The notes beneath the pieces are model-generated. The model had not been told where the DNA came from. It worked only from the letters and a program-made list of their open reading frames with translations, and did no database searches. From Alphaproteobacteria bacterium (GTDB lineage: Bacteria; Pseudomonadota; Alphaproteobacteria; Rhodobacterales; Rhodobacteraceae), in contig QOQE01000002.1 in NCBI GenBank assembly GCA_003331935.1, positions 62,001-126,000 of the forward strand: 64,000 nt of DNA. Direction: 5' to 3'. Positions 52,656-61,163 of the stretch are shown piece by piece. The first letter of the stretch is position 1, and every line of letters starts with the position of its first letter. The translations under genes and the position numbers were made by a program.

Positions 52656-54083
52656 ATGAAAAAAGAGGAAGATTACTTTAAGTTTATCGGAAATATTAAA
52701 GATAGTATTTCGCCCGACATAATTTCGGAGATATCTCCCATATACTTATCTGAACCCCGTGGTTTATATAGGAATCAATCTCTACATATAATAAAACCTA
52801 GATCTACTAAAGAGGTCTCTGGTTGTTTGAAACTCGCCACGAAATACAAGATTTGTATTGTTCCGTGGAGTGGTGGTACGGGACTAGTGGGGGGTCAGAT
52901 AGCTTTAGACAAATATCATGTGACTTTGTCACTGGAAAGAATGAATAAGATCAATAGTTTTTCCGAGTTCAACCAATCGATTGAGGTTGAAGCCGGAGTT
53001 ATTTTACAGTCAATTCACGAATTCGTAGGCACAAAAAATTTCTTTTTCCCATTATCTATGGCGTCAAAGGGCTCATGTCGCATAGGAGGAAATCTAGCCA
53101 CAAATGCTGGCGGAGTAGGGGTTTTAAAATATGGAAATGCGAGAGATCTTTGCTTAGGACTAGAGGTCGTCTTAGCTGATGGTTCTATAATTAATGATAT
53201 CAAGACACTAAAAAAAGATAACACAGGATATGATTTAAAAAACCTTTTTATCGGGTCCGAGGGATCTTTAGGTATTATAACCAGAGCTGTTTTAAGACTT
53301 TTCCCAACCCCAAAAAGTAGAATTGTGACCTTCTTTGGAGTACCAAATTTTAAGTCTGCGCTAGAAAGTTATATGCAGATATCCAAAAGGTTCGGACAGT
53401 ACTTACAAGCGTTTGAATTAATTGGTGATGAAGGGTTAAAGTTTCTTGAAGAGACGAACATGAATCAATCAGCGACGCAAAAAATTAAGTTACCATGGTA
53501 TGTACTTATGGAGCTGGGTTTTAACAGCAATTCAGTAGAACAAGAGCTACATGATGCTTTGGACGATCTTTACAATAGAAATATTATTTTGGATGTTATT
53601 CTTGGTGATACAGAGTCTAAAGCAGAAAAGTTATGGAAAATCAGAGAAGATATTCCTGAGGCAAATAAAAAGATTGGAGCAATTTCTTCGCATGATATTT
53701 CTCTGCCTCTAGAAAATATGGAAATATTTATAAATAAAAGTCTTATTGAAATAAAAAAAATAAATAGATCTCTTAGGGTAAATTGTTTTGGTCATATGGG
53801 AGACGGCAACCTACATTTCAATGTCTTCCCACCCCAGAAGGAGACCAACTCGAGCTATATGGATCTAAAGCCTAAATTAACTGAAATCATAAATACCAAT
53901 TGCAAAAGTTTGGAAGGTTCTATAAGTGCGGAACACGGAGTAGGTCGAATGAAAGTTAAGGATTTAAAACAATATTGTGACCCAGGAAAATTCTATGTAA
54001 TGCATCAGATAAAGAAAGCCATTGACCCTTTGTCTCTTCTAAATCCTGGGGTCATTCTGCGGCAAGATACTCAAGATATTTAA
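52656..54083 (+). CDS. FAD-linked 2-hydroxyacid oxidase/dehydrogenase (GlcD/D2HGDH family)
   Basis: A 475-residue flavoprotein of the VAO/PCMH family. FAD-binding block IVPWSGGTGLVGGQIAL (about 66-82), GGNLATNAGGVGVLKYGNARD, GSEGSLGIITRAVLRLFP; the C-terminal half has the metal-binding HMGDGNLHFNVF and the AEHGVGRMK signature. These features fit D-2-hydroxyglutarate or D-lactate dehydrogenases that feed electrons to a quinone or ETF; the substrate is not settled by sequence. It follows the GNAT gene by 3 bases. Confidence 0.9.
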   Translation: MKKEEDYFKFIGNIKDSISPDIISEISPIYLSEPRGLYRNQSLHIIKPRSTKEVSGCLKLATKYKICIVPWSGGTGLVGGQIALDKYHVTLSLERMNKINSFSEFNQSIEVEAGVILQSIHEFVGTKNFFFPLSMASKGSCRIGGNLATNAGGVGVLKYGNARDLCLGLEVVLADGSIINDIKTLKKDNTGYDLKNLFIGSEGSLGIITRAVLRLFPTPKSRIVTFFGVPNFKSALESYMQISKRFGQYLQAFELIGDEGLKFLEETNMNQSATQKIKLPWYVLMELGFNSNSVEQELHDALDDLYNRNIILDVILGDTESKAEKLWKIREDIPEANKKIGAISSHDISLPLENMEIFINKSLIEIKKINRSLRVNCFGHMGDGNLHFNVFPPQKETNSSYMDLKPKLTEIINTNCKSLEGSISAEHGVGRMKVKDLKQYCDPGKFYVMHQIKKAIDPLSLLNPGVILRQDTQDI

Positions 54084-54094
54084 ATTAAGTACGA

Positions 54095-54610
54095 ATGAAA
54101 AACATCCAGTATAATCTTAGATTATTGCTAGAAGACAATGGGGACCATATTGAAGTGGAGCAATTGTTAGATCTAGTATTTACGCCCAAAAGAAAGCTTC
54201 TTAGCTCATATCAACTAAGAGGCTCAGCTAACAAAGTCAACAAGCTGTCCTACGTAATAAAAGATCCTTCTGACAGTGCTGTTGGTTCGATAAGGTTCTG
54301 GAATATAAGGATAGATGGCCATAGTAGTAGAGGCCTCCTACTAGGGCCTCTTGCCGTCCACCCCATTTACCAAAGTGAAGGTTTAGGTGAGAAATTAGTT
54401 TTGAATAGTATAGAGAAAGCGGCTGCTCATAATTGGAATTGGGTTATATTGGTAGGAGATATTGATTATTATTCAAAATTTGGCTTCAGTAAGAAACCGA
54501 CACGTGGCATCTCTCTTGGCGATGGGCTCGATGATGCAAGATTATTAGGGCTAGATATAAACGGAAGTTTTCTAAAGGAAGCAAATGGTATTTTAACAAA
54601 AGCTAATTAG
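54095..54610 (+). CDS. GNAT N-acetyltransferase (YhbS-like)
   Basis: A 171-residue GNAT-fold protein. The acetyl-CoA site is LGPLAVHPIYQSEGLGEKLV (Q-x-x-G-x-G type, about 85-104), followed by VILVGDIDYYSKFGFSKKP, a typical YhbS sequence. Substrate unknown; the family includes small-molecule and protein acetylases. It is 11 bases after the FAD oxidase and likely on the same message. Confidence 0.9.
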   Translation: MKNIQYNLRLLLEDNGDHIEVEQLLDLVFTPKRKLLSSYQLRGSANKVNKLSYVIKDPSDSAVGSIRFWNIRIDGHSSRGLLLGPLAVHPIYQSEGLGEKLVLNSIEKAAAHNWNWVILVGDIDYYSKFGFSKKPTRGISLGDGLDDARLLGLDINGSFLKEANGILTKAN

Positions 54611-54623
54611 AAAATGAAAGGCA

Positions 54624-54648
54624 TCGATTTATAGATTCTGTAAATCGA
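54624..54648. repeat. Inverted repeat at the GNAT/lysC convergent junction
   Basis: TCGATTTA-9-TAAATCGA spans the lysC stop codon region between two convergent genes, flanked by GGCATC on both sides. The stem could slow or end transcription from either side, but neither strand shows a strong U-run after it. Confidence 0.4.
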
Positions 54649-55858
54649 AGGCATCATGAAGACTTCTGACTGCTAGTTCCAAGTATTTTCTCTCTATTAA
54701 AACTGAGAGCTTTATTTCTGAGGTTGATATGACGTTAATGTTTATGTTTTCCTTGGATAAAGTTTCAAACATTTTTTGAGCAACACCGGCATGTGTTTTC
54801 ATTCCAATTCCAACAATTGAAACCTTTGCTAAATTTTTATTTTCAATTAGTCGTTCATAAGAGATTAATTTATTCTCTTTCGCTTTCGATATAGCTTTTT
54901 TTGCCATATCTAATTCATCTTCAGGACAAGAGAAGGTAATATTTGTTGAGCCAGTTTCAGTATTACTTTGAACAATCATATCTATGTTAACTCCAGAGTT
55001 CGCTAATGGCCCAAAGATCTTTGCTGCTACCCCAGGTTTATCTTCAATATTTGTAAGGGTTAACTGGGACTCATTTTTTTGGAACGCTATCCCAGATACA
55101 ATATTTTTCTCCATAATTTCCTCTTCATCGCAAACCAATGTTCCTTCTTCATTGGAAAAACTGTTTAACACCGTTATAGGTACTTTATGTCGCATTGCAA
55201 GTTCCACTGCTCGGGTTTGAAGTACATTGGCTCCAAGTGAAGCCATTTCCAGCATTTCTTCGAATGAAATCTTTTTTAATTTTGACGCATTTTTTTTTAT
55301 TCTCGGGTCTGTAGTGTAAATACCTGACACATCTGTATATATGTCACACCGTTCAGCGTCTATTGCAGCGGCTATTGCGACAGCCGATGTATCAGACCCG
55401 CCCCTTCCAAGTGTCGTAATCCTTCCACTTTTTTCTAATCCTTGGAATCCAGAAACTACAGCGACTTTTGATCCTCTCTTAAATGCTTCAACGAGTTTTG
55501 TTATTTCAATTTCTTCGATTTTTGCATTTGAATGAAAGCTGTTCGTTCTTATCGGTAGTTGCCACCCACGCCAACTTCTGGAAGAAATACCAATACTGTT
55601 TAAAGCAATAGCTAAAAGAGCTGAGGAAATATCTTCTCCAGTAGATATTAAAGAATCATATTCAGGATCAACTATGCTTTCAACACCAACCTTCTTTGCT
55701 AGATTAATGAGTTTATTTGTCTCTTTGGACATAGCGGAGACAACGGCAACGACATTCCATCCATTTCTTATTTCATCTGAAATGATATCTCTTACAATCT
55801 TTATTCTGTCTACATCTGCGACAGATGTACCACCAAATTTCATAGTTAAGATTTTCAT
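54629..55858 (-). CDS. lysC: Aspartate kinase
   Basis: A 409-residue kinase for the first step of lysine, threonine and methionine synthesis. Catalytic domain with MKFGGTSVADVDRI, VSAMSKETNKL, TTLGRGGSDTSAVAIAAA and YTDVSGIYTTDPRI; two C-terminal ACT domains (LTNIEDKPGVAAKIFG and VSIVGIGMKTHAGVAQKMF) give feedback control by lysine and/or threonine. The ATG at 55858 is preferred over a GTG one codon earlier. Located 9 bases after the DUF1178 gene. Confidence 0.96.
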   Translation of the reverse strand: MKILTMKFGGTSVADVDRIKIVRDIISDEIRNGWNVVAVVSAMSKETNKLINLAKKVGVESIVDPEYDSLISTGEDISSALLAIALNSIGISSRSWRGWQLPIRTNSFHSNAKIEEIEITKLVEAFKRGSKVAVVSGFQGLEKSGRITTLGRGGSDTSAVAIAAAIDAERCDIYTDVSGIYTTDPRIKKNASKLKKISFEEMLEMASLGANVLQTRAVELAMRHKVPITVLNSFSNEEGTLVCDEEEIMEKNIVSGIAFQKNESQLTLTNIEDKPGVAAKIFGPLANSGVNIDMIVQSNTETGSTNITFSCPEDELDMAKKAISKAKENKLISYERLIENKNLAKVSIVGIGMKTHAGVAQKMFETLSKENININVISTSEIKLSVLIERKYLELAVRSLHDAFDLQNL

Positions 55859-55867
55859 CACATATCT

Positions 55868-56287
55868 TTAATTTACTTTGTCATCGTTCCATGGGAGTGG
55901 GGCAAAGGGGATGCCTTCTTCTGCTAAATCTTTGGCTTCTTCCAAGGTAGTCCTTCCAATTATTGGCTTTTCCTCTTTTTCTCCATAATGCATAGCTCTT
56001 GCTTCGGTTGGAAAATTTTCTCCCACGTCTGTGGCAGTTTTTTTTATTCGTTTTTTCAGTGCTTTAATTTCCTTTTCAAGTGCACTCTGTGCTGAAATCA
56101 ATGTCTCTTTCTTTTTACTATTATTAGAAGTTATCCTTGGTGCCATTAGAGACTTCTCAATTTCTCTTGAAGAGCATACAGCACACTCAAGGTGACCTTT
56201 TTCCTTTAACTTTTCAAATGAATCGGAATTAGAAAACCAACTCTCAAACTGATGACCATTATTGCAAGTAAGAGTGTATTTAATCAT
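55868..56287 (-). CDS. DUF1178 family protein
   Basis: A 139-residue protein of unknown function found mostly in alpha- and betaproteobacteria. The N-terminal YTLTCNNGHQFESWF with HLECAVCSSREIEKSLMAPRI forms a rubredoxin-like zinc ribbon (Cys9; Cys35 and Cys38 region), and the C-terminal half (FPTEARAMHYGE ... GIPFAPLPW) is the conserved family tail; a charged helical linker lies between. Probably co-transcribed with lysC. Confidence 0.9.
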   Translation of the reverse strand: MIKYTLTCNNGHQFESWFSNSDSFEKLKEKGHLECAVCSSREIEKSLMAPRITSNNSKKKETLISAQSALEKEIKALKKRIKKTATDVGENFPTEARAMHYGEKEEKPIIGRTTLEEAKDLAEEGIPFAPLPWNDDKVN

Positions 56288-56343
56288 ATATAAATTCTAC
56301 TCGTTGAGTGTTCATATTCCCTTCGACACAGTAAGGATGATAG

Positions 56344-56943
56344 TTATGAACTCTCTTTTCTCCCTCTGCGTTGGGTTATTGGTTGAAAAGCTATTGATAT
56401 ATGCGTTTGACAATAGGGTTTTCCTGGCTCAGCTTCGTGGCCACAGAACCAAAACTCGTCTGTTGCTGGATCTCCTATAGGCCATTTGCAAGTTCTTTCG
56501 GTTAAATCCATGAGAGAGATTTTTTTTGATTTCATCTCCACCTTTAGGAGGTCTTTTAACGTTTCCTCACTTAAATCTGAAACAACCTCAAGTCTGCTAT
56601 CATTTGAACGCTCGGTGGCACCTGATGTGCTGATAGGTTTACCCCTTTCTAATGTTGTGTCATTAAGATCTTTAGGCTGTGTAATTTTTTGTGGTCTTCC
56701 TCTCTTTGTTGGTTCCTTATTTATCTTGGGTGGGCGACCTCTTTTCAAGCCTTTAATCGATTTTTCTGCAGTAACACCAGCCTTTGAAACGTTTGTGTCT
56801 CTGTTCGACAAACCCAATCTATGGACCTTGCCTATTACCGCATTTCGCGTAATATTCCCTAACTCTGTAGCGATTTCACTTGCACTATTCCCCTCAAGCC
56901 ACATTTTTTTTAATACAGCTACACGTTCATCGCTCCATGCCAT
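56344..56943 (-). CDS. gcrA: GcrA cell cycle regulator
   Basis: A 199-residue sigma70-associated regulator. In Caulobacter GcrA recruits RNA polymerase to promoters bearing CcrM-methylated GANTC sites. The N-terminal WSDERVAVLKKMWLEGNSASEIA ... TRNAVIGKVHRLGLSNR is the DNA-binding domain, and the C-terminal CKWPIGDPATDEFWFCGHEA...YCQTH segment is the sigma-binding zinc-like module. Between them is a basic, AT-hook-like linker (GRPPKI, KRGRPQKI). The ATG at 56943 has a GGAG site 6 bases before it; a TTG upstream is rejected. Confidence 0.95.
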   Translation of the reverse strand: MAWSDERVAVLKKMWLEGNSASEIATELGNITRNAVIGKVHRLGLSNRDTNVSKAGVTAEKSIKGLKRGRPPKINKEPTKRGRPQKITQPKDLNDTTLERGKPISTSGATERSNDSRLEVVSDLSEETLKDLLKVEMKSKKISLMDLTERTCKWPIGDPATDEFWFCGHEAEPGKPYCQTHISIAFQPITQRRGRKESS

Positions 56944-56984
56944 AATCAGCTCCAAAAATTATGATGTAAAAATTTTCAAAAAAC

Positions 56985-56994
56985 TTGTATACAA
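56985..56994. promoter_or_regulatory. 10-bp palindrome in the gcrA/ABC permease divergent gap
   Basis: TTGTATACAA, perfectly symmetric, sits between the gcrA start (56943) and the permease start (57033). It may contain a -10-like TATACA for the permease or be an operator; weak evidence on its own. Confidence 0.25.
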
Positions 56995-57032
56995 TGGTTT
57001 CTTTTATAAATAAAGACTTAGTTGACATAATT

Positions 57033-57830
57033 ATGAAACAGGAATTGAGCAAGACTAACCGTTTTTCAAATTTTTTAGGCTTATTTACGCTTGTCGTAAG
57101 GGAACAGAGACGCTTTACTTCGATTTGGACCCAAACGCTTTTAGCACCCATAGTAACTAGTGCCCTTTTTATTACAGTGTTTTCATTTGTTTTTTCTGAT
57201 CGAAATGCAGAGTTACTTTCCAATTATGATTATAGTTTATTTATAGCACCTGGTATTCTTATGATGGTAACCATTCAGAATTCTTTTGCAAACACCTCTA
57301 CTTCCATATTAGTTTCCAAAGTTAACGGCAACGTAGTTGATACCTTGATGCCGTCTCTATCTTCTTTAGAACTTTCATTGGGTTTTATGATAGGGGGAAC
57401 TCTCAGAGGCCTATTCGTTGCAAGTGGCGTTTTGGTGGTTATATTCCCTCTTTTAAGTCTATTCCCGGAAAATCTATTTATACTATACTTTTATATAATT
57501 ATGGGCAGTATTACATTTTCTCTTCTTGGAATATTAGTTGGAATATTTTGTAAAAAATTCGATCAGATGAGCGCTGTAAATAATTTCATTATCGCCCCTC
57601 TTTCGTTTCTTTCAGGAACCTTTTATTCGGTGAGCAAGCTTCCAGCGCCATTTGATGTGATCTCTACCTTCAACCCAGTCTTTTGGTTAATGGACGGAGT
57701 GCGATTTGGTGCACTAGGAGACGCAGAGTCAAATATTTTCTTTGGATGTCTTGGCATACTGATATTTAATCTGGTTTTATTTTCAATCGTTTGGAAATGG
57801 TTTTCTGTAGGATATTTTTTAAAGGATTAA
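57033..57830 (+). CDS. ABC-2 type transporter permease without an adjacent ATPase
   Basis: A 265-residue protein with about six membrane helices. The ABC-2 signature region is FIIAPLSFLSGTFYSVSKLP with FNPVFWLMDGVRF, closely matching the permease at 3862-4623. No ATP-binding gene is next to it; the only ABC ATPase in the window is at 4620-5537. It stands between gcrA and argD, with a gap of 35 bases to argD. The ATG at 57033 is chosen because the family sequence begins about there. Substrate unknown. Confidence 0.88.
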   Translation: MKQELSKTNRFSNFLGLFTLVVREQRRFTSIWTQTLLAPIVTSALFITVFSFVFSDRNAELLSNYDYSLFIAPGILMMVTIQNSFANTSTSILVSKVNGNVVDTLMPSLSSLELSLGFMIGGTLRGLFVASGVLVVIFPLLSLFPENLFILYFYIIMGSITFSLLGILVGIFCKKFDQMSAVNNFIIAPLSFLSGTFYSVSKLPAPFDVISTFNPVFWLMDGVRFGALGDAESNIFFGCLGILIFNLVLFSIVWKWFSVGYFLKD

Positions 57831-57865
57831 GATCAACTAATTGCAAAACCTAGAAAGGGAGGCTT

Positions 57866-59062
57866 ATGCCTAAAATCTTAAATCGACCTACAGAGTCCTC
57901 TTTGATGAGTAACTACAGCAGATCCGATTTGGCATTTGTCAGCGGAAAAGGTGTTTGGCTTTTTGATGACAAAGGTAAAATGTTTTTAGACCTTGCTTCC
58001 GGTATAGCAGTTAATTCGTTGGGCCACAGCCACCCCAGATTAGTAAAGGTACTAGTTGATCAGGGGTCAAAACTCTGGCACACTTCAAACCTATACACGG
58101 TACCCAATCAAGAAAAACTGGCAAAGTTGCTTACCAACAACACTTTTGCAGAGAAAGTTTTTTTTACAAATTCTGGAGCGGAGAGCGTTGAATGTGCAAT
58201 GAAGATAGCGCGAAGGTTCTTTTTCTCAATAGGTCAATCAGAAAGGAATAGGATAATTTCCTTCGATGGAGCTTTTCACGGAAGAACTATGGGTACAATA
58301 TCAGCGGCTGGAAGCAGAAAGTTACTTGAAGGTTTTGGCCCAAAGTTGCCAGGTTTCGACCTTATTAAAAATTTTTCTCTTGAAAGCGTTGAAAAAAGGA
58401 TAACTAGACGGACATGCGCAATTCTAGTGGAGCCAATTCTGGGTGAGGGAGGAATAGTGCCTCTTACCTGTCCATTTCTAAAAGGACTCAAAAACCTATG
58501 TGAGAAATACAACCTACTACTTATTTTTGATGAGGTGCAAAGTGGTGTTGGCAGGTCTGGACATTTCTTAGCCCATGAAAGCTGTGAAGTGACCCCAGAT
58601 ATTGTAGCTATGGCAAAAGGACTAGGAAATGGCTTCCCCATTGGAGCTTGTTTGGCAACTAAAAAAGTTGCAGCTTGTATGGTGCCTGGCACGCATGGTT
58701 CGACCTACGGTGGGAATCCATTGGGTTGTGCGGTAGCTTTAGAGACGACCAAACATATCCTTAAGCCAAATTTTTTATCAACAATTCGTAAAAAAGGTCA
58801 TTTCTTTAAAGAAAAATTAAATGACTTACTAGACATATTTCCTGATCAAATAATAGAAGTAAGGGGAGAGGGCCTGATGTTAGGTTTGAAATGTGCTGGG
58901 AAAAACGTCGATCTTGTAGAAATGTGTAGGGAAGAAAAGCTGTTGTTAGTGCCTGCAGCATCTAATACTGTAAGAATATTACCGCCTTTAATTATCACAT
59001 ATAGAGAAATAGAGGAGGCTATTATGAGATTGAAACGGGCATTTTTAAAAATGAGAAAGTGA
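57866..59062 (+). CDS. argD: Acetylornithine transaminase
   Basis: A 398-residue class III PLP transaminase converting N-acetylglutamate semialdehyde to N-acetylornithine, possibly also acting as succinyldiaminopimelate transaminase. FTNSGAESVECAMKIAR, AFHGRTMG, LLIFDEVQSGVGRSG and the PLP lysine in DIVAMAKGLGNGFPIGA are present. GGGAGG lies before the ATG. The last bases overlap argF (ATGA-like GTGA overlap), so the two are translated together. Confidence 0.95.
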   Translation: MPKILNRPTESSLMSNYSRSDLAFVSGKGVWLFDDKGKMFLDLASGIAVNSLGHSHPRLVKVLVDQGSKLWHTSNLYTVPNQEKLAKLLTNNTFAEKVFFTNSGAESVECAMKIARRFFFSIGQSERNRIISFDGAFHGRTMGTISAAGSRKLLEGFGPKLPGFDLIKNFSLESVEKRITRRTCAILVEPILGEGGIVPLTCPFLKGLKNLCEKYNLLLIFDEVQSGVGRSGHFLAHESCEVTPDIVAMAKGLGNGFPIGACLATKKVAACMVPGTHGSTYGGNPLGCAVALETTKHILKPNFLSTIRKKGHFFKEKLNDLLDIFPDQIIEVRGEGLMLGLKCAGKNVDLVEMCREEKLLLVPAASNTVRILPPLIITYREIEEAIMRLKRAFLKMRK

Positions 59063-59994
59063 CAGTGAATAACTTTTTAAATTTAAATGAGATTACTACA
59101 AATAATTTGGAAGCAATACTAGAAGATGCCTGTAAAGTGAAAAAAGCAACACTTGGAGGATCGGCTGTTAAAGAGCATTACAGTAGTTGCCTGGATGGTA
59201 CCCTCACAGGGTTACTATTTGAAAAGCTATCTACCCGAACGCGTCTATCTTTTGAAGCAGCGGTGCTGAGGCTTGGTGGTCAAGTCTTAAATCTTCGGAA
59301 AGATGAAATTCACATGGGAAAAGGTGAAACTCTTGAAGATACTAGTGCAATGTTTTCGCTATTTTTGGATGCTCTAGTACTTAGGCTCTATGAAGAAGAA
59401 AAATTATACGAATTTTCCAGATATTCAAAAATTCCAATAATTAACGGCTTAACAAACGAGTCCCATCCTTGCCAAGTTTTAACGGATATATTTACATTCC
59501 AAGAATTAAGAGGCTGTATTGCCGGGAAAAAAGTGGTCTGGTTAGGAGTTGCAAATAATGTATTTCAAAGCTTTTTACATGCAGCAGTAGCTTTAAGCTT
59601 TAATATTATTTTCTCTGGACCAAGCAAATTTCAGCCCAATAAAAAAATGTGTGAATTTCTTCAAGGGCGTGATCCCAATATTTTGACTGTAGAACAAAAT
59701 CCCATTGTTGCAGTGAAAAAAGCTGACCTAATTGTGACGGATAAGTGGGTTTCAATGCATGACGATGAACTTGGAAAATCGGATTTAAATAAATTGGAAA
59801 ACTTTAGAGTCACTAGACAGCTACTGGATTTTGCCAAACAGGAAGTTTTGTTTATGCACTGCCTTCCTGCAGATAAAGGTCGAGAGGTATCTCAAGATAT
59901 TTTTGAAGACAATAGATGTGTTGCTTTGCAAGAGGCACGAAATAGGATGCATTTGCAAAAATCTATTCTCAGGTGGTGTCTAGGTTTATTTTAA
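59059..59994 (+). CDS. argF: Ornithine carbamoyltransferase
   Basis: A 311-residue transferase making citrulline from ornithine and carbamoyl phosphate. Carbamoyl-phosphate loop FEKLSTRTRLSFEAA (about 55-69), HPCQVLTDIFTF, and the ornithine-binding LFMHCLPADKGREVS. The start is a GTG at 59059 overlapping the argD stop; a second GTG two codons later is also possible. The argD-argF pair is common in alphaproteobacteria. Confidence 0.95.
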   Translation: MTVNNFLNLNEITTNNLEAILEDACKVKKATLGGSAVKEHYSSCLDGTLTGLLFEKLSTRTRLSFEAAVLRLGGQVLNLRKDEIHMGKGETLEDTSAMFSLFLDALVLRLYEEEKLYEFSRYSKIPIINGLTNESHPCQVLTDIFTFQELRGCIAGKKVVWLGVANNVFQSFLHAAVALSFNIIFSGPSKFQPNKKMCEFLQGRDPNILTVEQNPIVAVKKADLIVTDKWVSMHDDELGKSDLNKLENFRVTRQLLDFAKQEVLFMHCLPADKGREVSQDIFEDNRCVALQEARNRMHLQKSILRWCLGLF

Positions 59995-59998
59995 TAGT

Positions 59999-60433
59999 TT
60001 AAAAAAAGTTAAGTACCAAGATCCCCAAAAAAGACGCTGTGGCCACAATTAATAGTACTCTATTGTTTGTGATTTTATTAAAAATTGAGTATTTACTTTG
60101 CAAAATGGAGGTATTTTTATTTTTTTGAGTTTTAGGTGAATTAAAGTTTTGCATTGAAGCCAATTTTAATACCTCGCTGTTGGATGCTTTTTGTTCTTCC
60201 TCTAGTGCAATTAACTGCTTATTGAAGTAAGCAATCATCTCTCTCTGATGATTTTCGAGCTTATCAATAGCAACTTCGAGTTCTTTGAACGCAATATTTT
60301 GTGCATTTTGGAACTCATCTAAACGCTCCTTCACCAAGGAAGTGACATTCTGTCTAATTTCCTCGATTTGGTTGCCTGATAAAAACCGTTCTCTAACATC
60401 CTGTATGCGGTCTTTTATAACATTATTTTCCAT
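59999..60433 (-). CDS. Hypothetical tail-anchored coiled-coil protein
   Basis: A 144-residue protein I do not recognise. Residues 1-95 are highly charged with heptad-like spacing (EFQNAQNIAFKELEVAIDKL, LENHQREMIAYFNKQLIALE), so a long helix or coiled coil is expected; a Ser/Asn/Lys-rich linker follows (96-122), and residues 123-144 are one hydrophobic helix ending at the C-terminus (NRVLLIVATASFLGILVLNFF). The orientation would be a cytoplasmic coiled coil anchored by its C-terminal tail. No signal peptide or cysteine. It is convergent with argF (4 bases) and downstream of tRNA-Leu on the same strand. Codon use looks like its neighbours. Confidence 0.72.
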   Translation of the reverse strand: MENNVIKDRIQDVRERFLSGNQIEEIRQNVTSLVKERLDEFQNAQNIAFKELEVAIDKLENHQREMIAYFNKQLIALEEEQKASNSEVLKLASMQNFNSPKTQKNKNTSILQSKYSIFNKITNNRVLLIVATASFLGILVLNFF

Positions 60434-60526
60434 ATCTTTGGGCCTTATTAAACCAAATTAATTTAGTATACTTGACGCAAATATGCAAAAACTGTGCAAA
60501 TTCGGTAGTTATAACTTCTGGCCTGG

Positions 60527-60613
60527 TGGTGCCCGCTGCCGGACTTGAACCGGCACGACTGTTAAGTCGAGGGATTTTAAGTCCCTTGTGTCTACCAATT
60601 CCACCAAGCGGGC
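60527..60613 (-). tRNA. tRNA-Leu (anticodon UAA)
   Basis: Read on the minus strand, the acceptor stem GCCCGCT (60613-60607) pairs with AGCGGGC (60537-60531), followed by discriminator A and an encoded CCA (60529-60527). The anticodon arm AGGGA-CTTAAAA-TCCCT gives UAA; there is a long variable arm (as in leucine tRNAs) and the T arm has GGTTCAAGTCC. Total 87 bases including CCA. Confidence 0.97.
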
Positions 60614-60739
60614 TCAGTAAGTTTTACATCCATACCTTAGTATTATATACGTTTTGGCGTCAAGAGCTTTCAATTGGTTATTGCTTTTATTACAAAATGA
60701 ACTAAATGACTTAAATTGTCGTTAACCGAGGAGTCTACT

Positions 60740-61159
60740 GTGGAATTTCTTGTCATTTACCTTTCCATGCTCTCAATGTATGTAATAATAGATTTCATAT
60801 GGATTACCCTTTTTATGCAGCCCTACTTCACAGCAAATTTAGGTCACCTACTAAGAGAATCGGTAGGGACTAGTTTTTTAATAACCTATGGTTCGATTTT
60901 CTTCGTTTTTTATGTGTTAGGTCTCTATTGGTTTGGGGTACGAGCTGGTATTAGCTCAAATTCTGCAATTGTGGCCACGTTATCTGGAGGCTTTCTAGGT
61001 TTCCTAGCTTATGGAACCTATGGTCTAACCAACTATATTTTTTTTAAGGGATATCCGCTGTCCATAACACTTTTGGATATAACCTGGGGCTCAGTCCTGG
61101 GAGGCGCTGTATCTTTTTGTGGATATCTGATTTTCGTGCGTTTTTTCTACCAAAGCTAG
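60740..61159 (+). CDS. DUF2177 family membrane protein
   Basis: A 139-residue protein with four membrane helices (FLVIYLSMLSMYVIIDFIWI; TSFLITYGSIFFVFYVLGLYW; IVATLSGGFLGFLAYGTYGL; SVLGGAVSFCGYLIFV). The motifs DFIWITLFMQPYF, YGTYGLTNY and LDITWGSVLGG mark DUF2177. Function unknown. The GTG at 60740 is taken as the start because GAGGAG lies exactly 6 bases before it; a TTG at 60716 has no such site. Converges with metG, 4 bases apart. Confidence 0.9.
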   Translation: MEFLVIYLSMLSMYVIIDFIWITLFMQPYFTANLGHLLRESVGTSFLITYGSIFFVFYVLGLYWFGVRAGISSNSAIVATLSGGFLGFLAYGTYGLTNYIFFKGYPLSITLLDITWGSVLGGAVSFCGYLIFVRFFYQS

Positions 61160-61163
61160 CAGA

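Noticed and set aside
54629-55858. Lysine riboswitch ahead of lysC
   Set aside because: Only 9 bases separate lysC from the upstream DUF1178 gene, leaving no room for a riboswitch.
60472-60705. A 77-codon plus-strand frame across the tRNA-Leu locus
   Set aside because: It runs through the antisense of a complete tRNA gene, a frequent false annotation.
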